A stretch of DNA of 32,634 nucleotides from Lachnospiraceae bacterium. GTDB taxonomy: Bacteria > Bacillota > Clostridia > Lachnospirales > Lachnospiraceae. The notes beneath the pieces are model-generated. The model was not told the origin of the DNA. It made no database searches and worked only from the letters and a program-made list of their open reading frames with translations. The position numbers were made by a program, and so were the translations under genes. Positions 1 to 8,873 of this stretch are shown here, in pieces. Every line of letters begins with the position of its first letter. The first letter of the stretch is position 1. The DNA lies in NCBI GenBank assembly GCA_021200695.1, contig JAJQGF010000211.1:1-32634 (forward strand), given 5' to 3'.

Positions 1-96
1 AATTTCTTTGTATTTAACAATGCAGAATCCGGACAGGTAAATGTGGTTTATAAGAGAAAGGGAGATACCTATGGGTTGATTGAGCCCGAATATTAA
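1..96 (+). CDS. hpf: Ribosome hibernation-promoting factor, C-terminal fragment (truncated by window start)
   Basis: Frame 1 reads NFFVFNNAESGQVNVVYKRKGDTYGLIEPEY*, matching the conserved C-terminus of long HPF/RaiA (FFVFxNAExGxVNVVYxRKDGxYGLIEP). Confidence 0.8.
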   Translation, partial: NFFVFNNAESGQVNVVYKRKGDTYGLIEPEY

Positions 97-124
97 AACG
101 GTTAATTCTGTCGTATTTATAAAT

Positions 125-166
125 AAAAATATCCTCTGGTATGATATATATTCAGGGGATATTTTT
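125..166 (+). terminator. Rho-independent terminator after hpf
   Basis: Inverted repeat AAAAATATCCTCTG (125-138) / CAGGGGATATTTTT (153-166), one G-U wobble, ending in a T-run. Confidence 0.75.
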
Positions 167-192
167 ATGGTATCGGGAAACGAGAGGTAAGT

Positions 193-690
193 ATGGGAGA
201 ATATCAGCATGTTAGTCACACCTTTGAACCGGTGTATGATGAGAAAAGCCGTATATTGATATTGGGAAGCCTGCCGTCAGTTAAGTCAAGGGAGCAGGGC
301 TTTTACTATGGACATCCGAGAAACCGGTTCTGGAAGCTTATATCCATACTGCTTAAAAGTGAGGAGCCTGTTACAACAGATGAAAAAAAGAGGCTTCTTT
401 TAGACAACAGGATTGCCCTGTGGGATGTTATAGACAGCTGTGATATAATTGCTTCAAGTGACAGCAGCATTAAAAATGTAACGGCGGCAGATATTCCTGC
501 AATATTGCAGGAGACCAATATAGAGAGGATATATGCAAACGGAAGGACGGCGGAGGCTTTATATAATAAGTATATTGTGGACAAGACCGGCATCGGCATT
601 ATGGCGCTGCCTTCCACAAGCCCCGCAAATGCGGCTTTTTCGATGCAAAGACTTATTGAGGGCTGGCATGTAATATTGGAGCAGCTGTAA
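193..690 (+). CDS. DNA-deoxyinosine (hypoxanthine) glycosylase, UDG superfamily
   Basis: ILGSLPSVKSREQGFYYGHPRNRFWKLI and C-terminal LPSTSPANA motifs typical of UDG-superfamily hypoxanthine-DNA glycosylases. Confidence 0.85.
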   Translation: MGEYQHVSHTFEPVYDEKSRILILGSLPSVKSREQGFYYGHPRNRFWKLISILLKSEEPVTTDEKKRLLLDNRIALWDVIDSCDIIASSDSSIKNVTAADIPAILQETNIERIYANGRTAEALYNKYIVDKTGIGIMALPSTSPANAAFSMQRLIEGWHVILEQL

Positions 691-726
691 ATCTGACTTA
701 GAGATGATAACAGGAGTGGGAGAATT

Positions 727-1386
727 ATGAAGGCTGTAGTGTTTGATATGGATGGTGTGATATTTGATTCCGAACGGCTGGTGCTTGAGTGCTGGGAGGA
801 GATTGCGGCAAGAAGAGGCATAGAAAATATAGAGCAGGCGATGCGTGAATGTCTTGGCGTTAATTCCGCGCAGACAAGAGAAAATATGCTCAGGCGTTAC
901 GGCAGCGATTTCCCATATGACGAGTTCAGAAGTGAAGCCTCTGCGATGTTCCATGAGAGATTTGACAATGGACGGCTCCCGATGAAAACCGGGGTAGTCG
1001 GGCTTCTTGCATATCTTAAAAATAAAAGCGTGAAAATTGCTCTTGCCAGCTCTACGAGAGAGGGTGTTGTCAGACAGGAGCTTTCCGATGCAGGGATAAT
1101 TGATTATTTTGAAGCGGTGGTCTGCGGAGATATGGTGGAGAAAAGTAAGCCGGCGCCTGATATTTATATTAAGGCCTGCGCCTGTCTTGGAGTGGATTCA
1201 CAGCACGCGTATGCAATAGAGGATTCATATAACGGAATACGTTCTGCACATGCGGCGGGGCTGTCGGCGATAATGGTGCCAGATATGTCTGAGCCGACGG
1301 AGGAGATGGAGAGACTTGCCGTTAAAATACTTCCGGATTTGTGTGAGGTGAAGAAATATTTTGAGCAAATCCGGCTGCAGCCCTGA
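727..1386 (+). CDS. HAD family hydrolase (beta-phosphoglucomutase-like)
   Basis: N-terminal VFDMDGVIFDSE (DxD motif), LASST motif, KPAPDIY and IEDSYNGIRSAHAAG motifs. Confidence 0.88.
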   Translation: MKAVVFDMDGVIFDSERLVLECWEEIAARRGIENIEQAMRECLGVNSAQTRENMLRRYGSDFPYDEFRSEASAMFHERFDNGRLPMKTGVVGLLAYLKNKSVKIALASSTREGVVRQELSDAGIIDYFEAVVCGDMVEKSKPAPDIYIKACACLGVDSQHAYAIEDSYNGIRSAHAAGLSAIMVPDMSEPTEEMERLAVKILPDLCEVKKYFEQIRLQP

Positions 1387-1449
1387 TGAATGCTGTATGA
1401 CGAGGCTGCATTAGTGTTTTGTCTGAAATAACATATAAAAAATTCAATA

Positions 1450-1467
1450 TTGTTATTTTTTTGTCAA
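1450..1467 (+). promoter_or_regulatory. Rex-like operator, upstream copy
   Basis: TTGTTATTTTTTTGTCAA against the Rex consensus TTGTTAANNNNTTAACAA: 3 mismatches over the defined positions. Confidence 0.5.
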
Positions 1468-1475
1468 TTTTCCCA

Positions 1476-1504
1476 TTGCAAAAGATATATCACTGTGCTA
1501 CAAT
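1476..1504 (+). promoter_or_regulatory. Sigma-A-type promoter for the butyryl-CoA operon
   Basis: TTGCAA (1476-1481), 17-nt spacer, TACAAT (1499-1504) with a TGTG extended -10 element. Confidence 0.7.
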
Positions 1505-1515
1505 GTCTGCATAGA

Positions 1516-1533
1516 ATGATAAAAAAATAACAA
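1516..1533 (-). promoter_or_regulatory. Rex-like operator, downstream copy
   Basis: Minus strand reads TTGTTATTTTTTTATCAT, 3 mismatches to TTGTTAANNNNTTAACAA. Positions 1521-1534 are the exact reverse complement of 1449-1462. Confidence 0.45.
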
Positions 1534-1601
1534 TCATTTAAATTTAGAAGAAAGTAATGCATAATGGTATAAGAATTTTATTAAAATCGGAGGAAAAGTA
1601 T

Positions 1602-2786
1602 ATGGCAAAGAAGGTTGTATTAGCAGGTGCATGTCGTACGGCAATAGGAACTATGGGCGGCGCGCTCAGCACAACACCCGCAGCAGAGCTCGGAGCGATT
1701 GTAATCAGAGAAGCATTGAAGAGGGCAGGAGTTTCTCCCGAGGCTGTAGACCAGGTATATATGGGATGTGTAATTCAGGCAGGTCAGGGACAGAATGTTG
1801 CGCGTCAGGCTTCAATTAAGGCGGGACTTCCTATTGAGGTGCCGGCGGTAACAATGAATGTAGTATGCGGTTCGGGTCTTAATTGTGTCAATCAGGCTGC
1901 ACAGATGATTATGGCCGGAGATGCCGATATAGTTGTGGCGGGAGGCATGGAGAATATGTCTATGGCACCGTATGCAATTCCTCAGGCGCGCTACGGTTAC
2001 AGAATGAATAACGGTACGCTCGTTGATACAATGATTAAGGATGCACTTTGGGATGCGTTTAATGATTATCATATGATTAAAACCGCGGACAACATCTGTG
2101 AGGAGTGGGGACTTACCAGAGAGGAGCTTGACGAATTTGCGCTTAAGAGCCAGCATAAGGCTGAGGCAGCGCAGAATAACGGTGCGTTTAAGGCGGAGAT
2201 AGTTCCCGTTGAGGTTAAGAAAAAGAAGGAGACCATTGTTTTCGATACTGACGAAGGCCCAAGACACGGCTCTACAATAGAGGTGCTTGCAAAGCTTCGT
2301 CCTATTAATCAGGGCGGCTTCGTAACGGCAGGCAATGCATCGGGCATCAACGATGGTGCGGCTGCTGTTGTTGTAATGAGCGAGGAGAAGGCTAAGGAGT
2401 TGGGAGTTAAGCCAATGGCAACCTTTGTTGCAGGCGCGCTTGCAGGCGTCCGTCCGGAGGTAATGGGTATTGGTCCTGTAGCCTCAACTAAGAAGGTTAT
2501 GGCTAAAACCGGCATGAAGATAGAAGACTTTGATATTATAGAGGCAAACGAGGCGTTTGCCGCACAGTCGGTTGCCGTTGGCAGGGAGCTTGGAATTGAT
2601 GTAGATAAGCAGTTGAATCCCAATGGAGGCGCTATCGCGCTCGGACATCCGGTTGGAGCCTCTGGCTGCCGTATACTTGTAACCCTGCTTCATGAAATGC
2701 AGGCAAGGGGCGCAAAGACAGGCCTGGCAACACTCTGCATCGGCGGAGGAATGGGCTGCTCAACAATTGTTAAAATTGAGGATTGA
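1602..2786 (+). CDS. thl: Acetyl-CoA acetyltransferase (thiolase)
   Basis: [20 protein letters not shown], active-site [12 protein letters not shown]-terminal [20 protein letters not shown] and CIGGGMG. Start set at 1602, after an AGGAGG-like RBS, rather than the ORF-track start 1557. Confidence 0.95.
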   Translation: MAKKVVLAGACRTAIGTMGGALSTTPAAELGAIVIREALKRAGVSPEAVDQVYMGCVIQAGQGQNVARQASIKAGLPIEVPAVTMNVVCGSGLNCVNQAAQMIMAGDADIVVAGGMENMSMAPYAIPQARYGYRMNNGTLVDTMIKDALWDAFNDYHMIKTADNICEEWGLTREELDEFALKSQHKAEAAQNNGAFKAEIVPVEVKKKKETIVFDTDEGPRHGSTIEVLAKLRPINQGGFVTAGNASGINDGAAAVVVMSEEKAKELGVKPMATFVAGALAGVRPEVMGIGPVASTKKVMAKTGMKIEDFDIIEANEAFAAQSVAVGRELGIDVDKQLNPNGGAIALGHPVGASGCRILVTLLHEMQARGAKTGLATLCIGGGMGCSTIVKIED

Positions 2787-2840
2787 GATTTGGCGGATAA
2801 TTGCCTGATGTAATTTTCCGGGATGGAGGCAGAAATTATA

Positions 2841-3626
2841 ATGGAATATATATTATATGAACAGAAGGGCGAATATGCGATTCTGACAATTAATCGTGAG
2901 AAGGCGCTGAATGCGCTTAACTCACAGGTGCTTGAGGAGATTAGCACAGCTCTGGACGAAATAAATTCAGACGAGGTGCGTGTGCTTATTGTTACCGGCG
3001 CAGGTGCAAAAGCCTTTGTTGCAGGTGCTGATATCGGAGAGATGAGCACTCTTACAAAGGCGGAGGGTGAAGCCTTTGGCAAGAAGGGAAATGATGTATT
3101 CAGAAGGCTTGAGACCCTTCCGATTCCTGTAATTGCCGCTGTAAACGGTTTTGCGCTGGGCGGAGGCTGCGAGCTTGCTATGAGCTGTGACATAAGGCTT
3201 TGCTCTGACAATGCCGTGTTCGGTCAGCCGGAGGCGGGGCTTGGCATTACCCCCGGTTTCGGAGGGACGCAGAGGCTGGCTCGTCTTGTGGGTGCAGGTA
3301 TGGCAAAGCAGCTAATCTACACGGCACGTAATATCAAGGCGGAGGAAGCGTTAAGGATTGGGCTTGTAAACGCAGTATATGCTCAGGAGGAACTGCTTCC
3401 CGCCGCAGAAAAGATGGCCTCTGTCATAGCAAAGAATGCTCCCATTGCAGTGCGCAACTGCAAGAAGGCTATAAATGACGGTCTTGAGGCTTCCATGGAT
3501 GAGGCAATCGTTATAGAGGAGAAGCTTTTCGGGGACTGCTTTGAGACTGAGGACCAGAAGTACGGTATGGCCTTTTTCCTTGATAAAAATAAGGAAAAGG
3601 TTAAGGAGCCGTTTAAAAACTGCTGA
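2841..3626 (+). CDS. crt: Enoyl-CoA hydratase / 3-hydroxybutyryl-CoA dehydratase (crotonase)
   Basis: Crotonase motifs AFVAGADIGEM and NGFALGGGCELAMSCDIR. Start set at 2841 because GGATGGAGG precedes it. Confidence 0.93.
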   Translation: MEYILYEQKGEYAILTINREKALNALNSQVLEEISTALDEINSDEVRVLIVTGAGAKAFVAGADIGEMSTLTKAEGEAFGKKGNDVFRRLETLPIPVIAAVNGFALGGGCELAMSCDIRLCSDNAVFGQPEAGLGITPGFGGTQRLARLVGAGMAKQLIYTARNIKAEEALRIGLVNAVYAQEELLPAAEKMASVIAKNAPIAVRNCKKAINDGLEASMDEAIVIEEKLFGDCFETEDQKYGMAFFLDKNKEKVKEPFKNC

Positions 3627-3680
3627 GATTAATAATATAGAATTTTCACACCGCCATGAGCGGTAGAAAGCGAGGACAAA

Positions 3681-4559
3681 ATGAAGGTTGGCGTTATAGG
3701 CGCAGGTACCATGGGACAGGGAATAGCAAAGGCATTTGCGCAGGTTGACGGCTACGAGGTAGCCCTCTGCGATATTAAGCAGGAATGGGCAGAAGGCGGC
3801 AGGGAAAAAATTGCAAAGGGATATGCCAGACTTGTAGAGAAGGGTAAGCTTGAACAGACGGCAGTTGACAATATTCTTGCGAAGATTACACCGGGCCTCA
3901 AGGAGGATTTATGTGCAGACTGTGATTTGATAGTTGAGGCGGCATTTGAAGATATGGAAGTAAAAAAGACCACCTTCGGAGAGCTCGACAGGCTTGTAAA
4001 GCCCGAGTGCATTTTTGCTTCCAATACCTCCAGCCTCTCAATAACTGAGATTGGGAACGGTCTGAACCGTCCGATGATAGGTATGCATTTCTTCAATCCT
4101 GCGGACCGCATGAAGCTGGTAGAGGTAATAGCCGGGGTAAATACCCCTGCAGAGACGGTTGAAGCAATAAAAAGGATTTGCGGGGAAATCGGAAAAACTC
4201 CGGTACAGGTCAATGAGGCGGCAGGTTTTGTTGTAAACCGTATTCTTATTCCTATGATTAATGAAGCTGCTTTTATTAAAATGGAAGGCGTTTCAGATAT
4301 TGCAGGTATAGATGCAGCAATGAAGCTGGGAGCAAATCATCCTATGGGTCCCCTGGAATTAGGTGACTTTATCGGACTTGATATATGCCTTGCCATTATG
4401 GATGTACTTTATAAGGAGACAGGCGACAGCAAATACCGCGCATGCCCTATGCTTAGAAAGATGGTGCGCGGCGGCAATCTCGGAGTTAAGAGCGGAAAGG
4501 GCTTTTATGTGTACAATGCGGATCGCACTAAGACGCCATCTGATGCACAATGCGAATAG
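3681..4559 (+). CDS. hbd: 3-hydroxybutyryl-CoA dehydrogenase
   Basis: N-terminal GVIGAGTMGQGIA Rossmann motif; MHFFNPADRMKLVEVI; GFVVNRILIPMINEA; operon context. Confidence 0.94.
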   Translation: MKVGVIGAGTMGQGIAKAFAQVDGYEVALCDIKQEWAEGGREKIAKGYARLVEKGKLEQTAVDNILAKITPGLKEDLCADCDLIVEAAFEDMEVKKTTFGELDRLVKPECIFASNTSSLSITEIGNGLNRPMIGMHFFNPADRMKLVEVIAGVNTPAETVEAIKRICGEIGKTPVQVNEAAGFVVNRILIPMINEAAFIKMEGVSDIAGIDAAMKLGANHPMGPLELGDFIGLDICLAIMDVLYKETGDSKYRACPMLRKMVRGGNLGVKSGKGFYVYNADRTKTPSDAQCE

Positions 4560-4655
4560 AAGAATGCCAAAAGGAGGCATTTCTCACAGTATTAGATAAA
4601 TATCACGAATGTAGCTGGTGATATGTATAATTATAAACATGGAGGAAATATAATC

Positions 4656-5822
4656 ATGGATTTTTCTTTAAGCAAGGAACATGAAATGGCGCGTTCCCTT
4701 TTCAGGGAATTCGCCGAAAACGAAGCAAAGCCTCTTGCGATAGAGGTTGATGAGAATGAAAAATTCCCCAGAGAGACCGTTGATAAAATGGGCAGATACG
4801 GTTTCCTCGGAATTCCCGTTCCTAGGCAGTATGGAGGACAGGGCTGCGATATTCTTACTTATGTTATGTGTGTTGAGGAGCTCTCAAAGGTATGCGCTAC
4901 CACAGGTGTAATTGTGTCGGCTCACACATCGCTTTGCTGCGACCCTATTCAGACCTATGGCACTGAGGAACAGAAGCAGAAATATCTTGTTCCTCTTGCA
5001 AAGGGAGAAAAGCTTGGGGCTTTCGGGCTCACCGAGCCCGGCGCCGGAACCGACGCTCAGGGACAGCAGACAAAGGCAGTCCTTGACGGTGACGAGTGGG
5101 TATTAAACGGCTCAAAATGCTTTATTACAAACGGAAAGGAGGCAGATATTTATGTAATATTTGCCGTGACCGGAAAAATTGAGAAACGTGGAAAGATGAT
5201 TAAGGAAATTTCAGCTTTTATCGTTGAAAAGGGAACTCCCGGATTTACCTTCGGTACGAAAGAGAATAAGATGGGTATCCGCGGTTCTGCCACATATGAG
5301 CTGATTTTCACGGACTGCCGTATTCCAAAGGAAAATATGCTTGGACAGCAGGGCAAGGGCTTCAACATTGCAATGCATACGCTCGACGGCGGACGTATAG
5401 GCATCGCGGCGCAGGCTCTCGGTATTGCAGAGGGTGCTCTTGAGAGGACAATAGAGTATACTAAAGAGAGAAAACAGTTTGGAAAGTCTATTTCAGGCTT
5501 CCAGAATACGCAGTTCCAGCTTGCGGATATGGCCACAAAGGTTGAGGCTGCAAAGCTTCTGGTATACAAGGCTGCAATGAAGAAGGCTGAGTATGCAAAA
5601 AATCCCAAAATTTCTTATTCCTTCGAAGCTGCGCAGGCTAAGCTCTATGCCGCCGAGGTTGCAATGGAGGTTACTACCAAGGCCGTACAATTACATGGCG
5701 GATATGGTTACATCAGAGAGTACGAGGTTGAGCGCATGATGAGAGATGCAAAGATTACCGAGATTTATGAGGGAACATCAGAGGTTCAGCGCATGGTAAT
5801 CTCAGCCGGCTTATTAAAGTAA
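4656..5822 (+). CDS. bcd: Butyryl-CoA dehydrogenase (acyl-CoA dehydrogenase)
   Basis: MDFSLSKEHEMARSLFREFAENE, FGLTEPGAGTDA, C-terminal ITEIYEGTSEVQRMVIS. Start at 4656 after a GGAGG RBS. Confidence 0.93.
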   Translation: MDFSLSKEHEMARSLFREFAENEAKPLAIEVDENEKFPRETVDKMGRYGFLGIPVPRQYGGQGCDILTYVMCVEELSKVCATTGVIVSAHTSLCCDPIQTYGTEEQKQKYLVPLAKGEKLGAFGLTEPGAGTDAQGQQTKAVLDGDEWVLNGSKCFITNGKEADIYVIFAVTGKIEKRGKMIKEISAFIVEKGTPGFTFGTKENKMGIRGSATYELIFTDCRIPKENMLGQQGKGFNIAMHTLDGGRIGIAAQALGIAEGALERTIEYTKERKQFGKSISGFQNTQFQLADMATKVEAAKLLVYKAAMKKAEYAKNPKISYSFEAAQAKLYAAEVAMEVTTKAVQLHGGYGYIREYEVERMMRDAKITEIYEGTSEVQRMVISAGLLK

Positions 5823-5840
5823 ATATGGAGGTAATTTGAC

Positions 5841-6626
5841 GTGAAAGTTATCGTTTGTGTAAAACAGGTTCCGGATACAAAGGGCGGAGTAAAATTTAAT
5901 GCTGACGGAACACTTGACAGGGCAGCAATGCTCGCCATAATGAATCCTGATGACAAGGCAGGACTTGAGGCTGCCCTCAGATTAAAGGATGAGTATGGAG
6001 CAGAGGTTACGGTGCTTACCATGGGTCTCCCTAAGGCAGCAGATGTGCTTCGCGAAGCAATCGCAATGGGTGCCGACAAGGGTATACTCGTAACCGACAG
6101 AGTATTGGGAGGCGCAGACACATGGGCGACCTCTACAACAATCGCAGGCGCGATTAGAAATCTTGAATATGATTTAATCATCACAGGACGCCAGGCTATT
6201 GACGGAGATACTGCACAGGTTGGTCCACAGATTGCCGAGCATCTCGGAATTCCTGTTATCTCCTATGCGCAGGATATAAAGGTTGAGGGAGATAAGGTTA
6301 TTGTACAACGCCAGTATGACGACAGATATCATGTGCTTGAGGCAAAGCTGCCATGTCTGATTACAGCGCTGTCAGAGCTTAATGAGCCCCGTTATATGAC
6401 GCCCGGGGGAATCTTTGATGCCTGTGCCGCGGAAATTACCACATGGGGCAGAGCTGACCTTAAGGATGTGGAGGATTCTAATCTTGGACTCGCGGGTTCT
6501 CCCACAAAGATTGCAAAGGCATCTGATAAGGTGCGCAAGGGAGCCGGGGAGAAGGTTTCTCCTGAGTCTCCTGATGAGGCGGTAAGCTATATTGTGGATA
6601 AGCTTACGGAAAAGCATGTTATCTAA
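5841..6626 (+). CDS. etfB: Electron transfer flavoprotein subunit beta (GTG start)
   Basis: MKVIVCVKQVPDTKGGVKFNADGTLDR, GADTWATS, TGRQAIDGDTAQVGPQIAE; GGAGG RBS upstream. Confidence 0.94.
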   Translation: MKVIVCVKQVPDTKGGVKFNADGTLDRAAMLAIMNPDDKAGLEAALRLKDEYGAEVTVLTMGLPKAADVLREAIAMGADKGILVTDRVLGGADTWATSTTIAGAIRNLEYDLIITGRQAIDGDTAQVGPQIAEHLGIPVISYAQDIKVEGDKVIVQRQYDDRYHVLEAKLPCLITALSELNEPRYMTPGGIFDACAAEITTWGRADLKDVEDSNLGLAGSPTKIAKASDKVRKGAGEKVSPESPDEAVSYIVDKLTEKHVI

Positions 6627-6683
6627 GGCTCATTAAAGTAAAAATTTAAGCTTGAGCATAAGAATATAAAGGAGAATGATAAA

Positions 6684-7733
6684 ATGAGTTTGGAAGAATA
6701 TAAAGGCGTTTATGTCTTCGCTCAGCAGGTTGATAACCAAATCAGCGGTATTTCATTTGAACTGCTTGGTAAGGCAAAGGAGCTTGCGGGCACTTTAAAT
6801 GAAGAGGTTACGGCAGTGCTTATCGGTTCAGGAATAAGGGCTCTTGCGGATGAGCTTGCCGAGTACGGTGCGGACAGAGTAATTGTTGTGGATGACCCCG
6901 AGCTTGAGGTTTACAGAACAGAGCCATATGCGCATGCACTCGCTTCTGTTATCAATAAGTATAAGCCGGAAATTATGCTGGTGGGCGCTACTGCAATCGG
7001 ACGTGACCTTGGACCTACCGTTTCCGCAAGAGTTGCAACCGGACTTACCGCAGACTGCACAAAGCTTGAGATTGGAGATTTTCCCCTTAATGCAATTCCC
7101 GGAAGGGAGGCGGAGCAGAAGCATAATCAGCTTCTTATGACCCGTCCGGCTTTCGGAGGAAACACCATTGCAACCATTGCATGCCCTGACAATCGCCCTC
7201 AGATGGCAACAGTCCGTCCCGGTGTAATGCAGAAGCTTGAACCCATAAAGGGTGCTAAGGCGGTGATTGAGGACTACAATCCCGGATTTACCCCGAACAA
7301 CAGATATGTGACAATAAAAGAGGTAGTTAAGGCAGTAGCTGATGCAGCTGATATTATGGATGCCAAAATCCTTGTTTCCGGTGGACGCGGAGTTGGCTCA
7401 GCCGAGAACTTTAAAATGCTTGAAGAGCTGGCGGATGTTCTTGGAGGACAGGTAAGCTGTTCGAGAGCGGTTGTGGATTCCGGCTGGAAGCCGAAGGACC
7501 TTCAGGTGGGACAGACCGGCAAGACGGTAAGGCCTCAGGTTTATTTTGCAATAGGTATCTCAGGAGCAATACAGCATGTTGCAGGTATGGAGGAGTCAGA
7601 CCTTATCATTGCCATAAATAAGGATGAGGACGCACCTATATTTGATGTTGCTGATTATGGCATTGTAGGTGATTTGAACAAAATAGTTCCGCAGCTTACC
7701 GAGAAGCTTAAGGCTGTCATTGCGTCTAAATAG
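6684..7733 (+). CDS. etfA: Electron transfer flavoprotein subunit alpha
   Basis: ISGAIQHVAGMEESDLIIAINKDEDAPIFDVADYGIVGDL is the EtfA FAD-binding C-terminus; immediately downstream of etfB. Confidence 0.95.
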   Translation: MSLEEYKGVYVFAQQVDNQISGISFELLGKAKELAGTLNEEVTAVLIGSGIRALADELAEYGADRVIVVDDPELEVYRTEPYAHALASVINKYKPEIMLVGATAIGRDLGPTVSARVATGLTADCTKLEIGDFPLNAIPGREAEQKHNQLLMTRPAFGGNTIATIACPDNRPQMATVRPGVMQKLEPIKGAKAVIEDYNPGFTPNNRYVTIKEVVKAVADAADIMDAKILVSGGRGVGSAENFKMLEELADVLGGQVSCSRAVVDSGWKPKDLQVGQTGKTVRPQVYFAIGISGAIQHVAGMEESDLIIAINKDEDAPIFDVADYGIVGDLNKIVPQLTEKLKAVIASK

Positions 7734-7770
7734 ACTGACAATAATGAAAGCTGCTAATTAAAACAGCACA

Positions 7771-7797
7771 AAAGGGAGAGCGTCACTCTCCCTTTTT
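7771..7797 (+). terminator. Rho-independent terminator ending the butyryl-CoA operon
   Basis: AAAGGGAGAG-cgtca-CTCTCCCTTTTT: perfect 10-bp stem, 5-nt loop, T-run. Confidence 0.92.
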
Positions 7798-7831
7798 GTA
7801 TTATTAAATTTCCGACAGAGGAGAAATTCAC

Positions 7832-8338
7832 ATGTGTAATAAAGAATTTAATGTTTCTATTGAGGCAATCATGCGTGAGGCTGTGAAATATGATAATAAT
7901 GATATACGCAGAATAAATCATTTTCTGAAGGTTTATACATACGCAAAAATGATTGGGGAGGGAGAGAAGCTCCAGCCTGACGAGCAGTATATTCTTGAGA
8001 CTGCAGCCATACTGCATGACATAGGAATACACGAAAGCGAGCGCAAGTATAATAGCTGCGCCGGAAGCTATCAGGAGATAGAGGGGCCTGGTATTGCAGG
8101 AGATATACTGACGGGGCTAGGAGTAGATGAGAGAATAATTGACAGAGTGCGCTTTCTCGTAGGTCATCATCATACTTATGCAGGAGTGGATGGAAAGGAT
8201 TATCAGATACTTATCGAAGCGGACTTTTTTGTAAATGCAGATGAAGATAAAATGTCTCTGGATGCTGTTAAAAATTTTTATGATAAAATATTCAGAACGG
8301 AGACGGGTAAGAAGCTTTTTTCGGATATGTACTTTTAA
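7832..8338 (+). CDS. HD domain-containing phosphohydrolase-like protein
   Basis: AAILHDIGIHESE (HD pair) and LVGHHHTYAGVDGKDYQILIEADFFVN motifs. Confidence 0.8.
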   Translation: MCNKEFNVSIEAIMREAVKYDNNDIRRINHFLKVYTYAKMIGEGEKLQPDEQYILETAAILHDIGIHESERKYNSCAGSYQEIEGPGIAGDILTGLGVDERIIDRVRFLVGHHHTYAGVDGKDYQILIEADFFVNADEDKMSLDAVKNFYDKIFRTETGKKLFSDMYF

Positions 8339-8377
8339 TATATGCCGCAGACAAAGCTGGCTGAAAGGAACAGGATA

Positions 8378-8872
8378 ATGGCAAAAGCTAAGGAAGTAAA
8401 AACAAACGCGATGAGAATATTGGAGGCTATGAATATTCCCTTTAAATATTATACATATGAATGTGCGGAATTTGTGGACGGCATACAGATAGCGGACAAG
8501 CTGGGGCTTCCGTATGAAAAGGTATACAAGACCCTGGTAACCCGGGGGAGCAGCAGGAATTATTTTGTGTTTGTAATCCCAATTGCGGAAGAGCTTGATA
8601 TGAAGAAGGCGGCGAGGGCTGTCGGTGAAAAAAGTGTGGAAATGCTTCATGTGAAGGATATAAATGCCGTTACAGGATATGTAAGAGGCGGCTGTACGGC
8701 AATCGGAATGAAAAAGCAGTTTGTCACGCGCATAGATGAGGGTGCAAGGCTTCAGCCGGATATCTATGTCAGCGGAGGGCGCATAGGCTCGCAGATTAAT
8801 TTAAAGCCGGATGAGCTTGCAGCGGCGGCGAAGGCTGAATTTGCAGATTTAATTAAAAATAAGGAGCTTTAG
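8378..8872 (+). CDS. ybaK: Cys-tRNA(Pro)/Cys-tRNA(Cys) deacylase, YbaK/EbsC family
   Basis: KTLVTRGSSRNYFVFVIPIAEELDMKKAARA, GYVRGGCTAIGMKK, YVSGGRIGSQINLKPDEL. Likely start 8378; ORF track starts at 8342. Confidence 0.88.
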   Translation: MAKAKEVKTNAMRILEAMNIPFKYYTYECAEFVDGIQIADKLGLPYEKVYKTLVTRGSSRNYFVFVIPIAEELDMKKAARAVGEKSVEMLHVKDINAVTGYVRGGCTAIGMKKQFVTRIDEGARLQPDIYVSGGRIGSQINLKPDELAAAAKAEFADLIKNKEL

Positions 8873-8873
8873 T

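Noticed and set aside
306-954. Antisense ORFs 306..821 and 559..954 opposite the glycosylase and HAD genes
   Set aside because: They lie within well-supported genes on the other strand and have no recognisable motifs; the same applies to the other antisense ORFs in the track.
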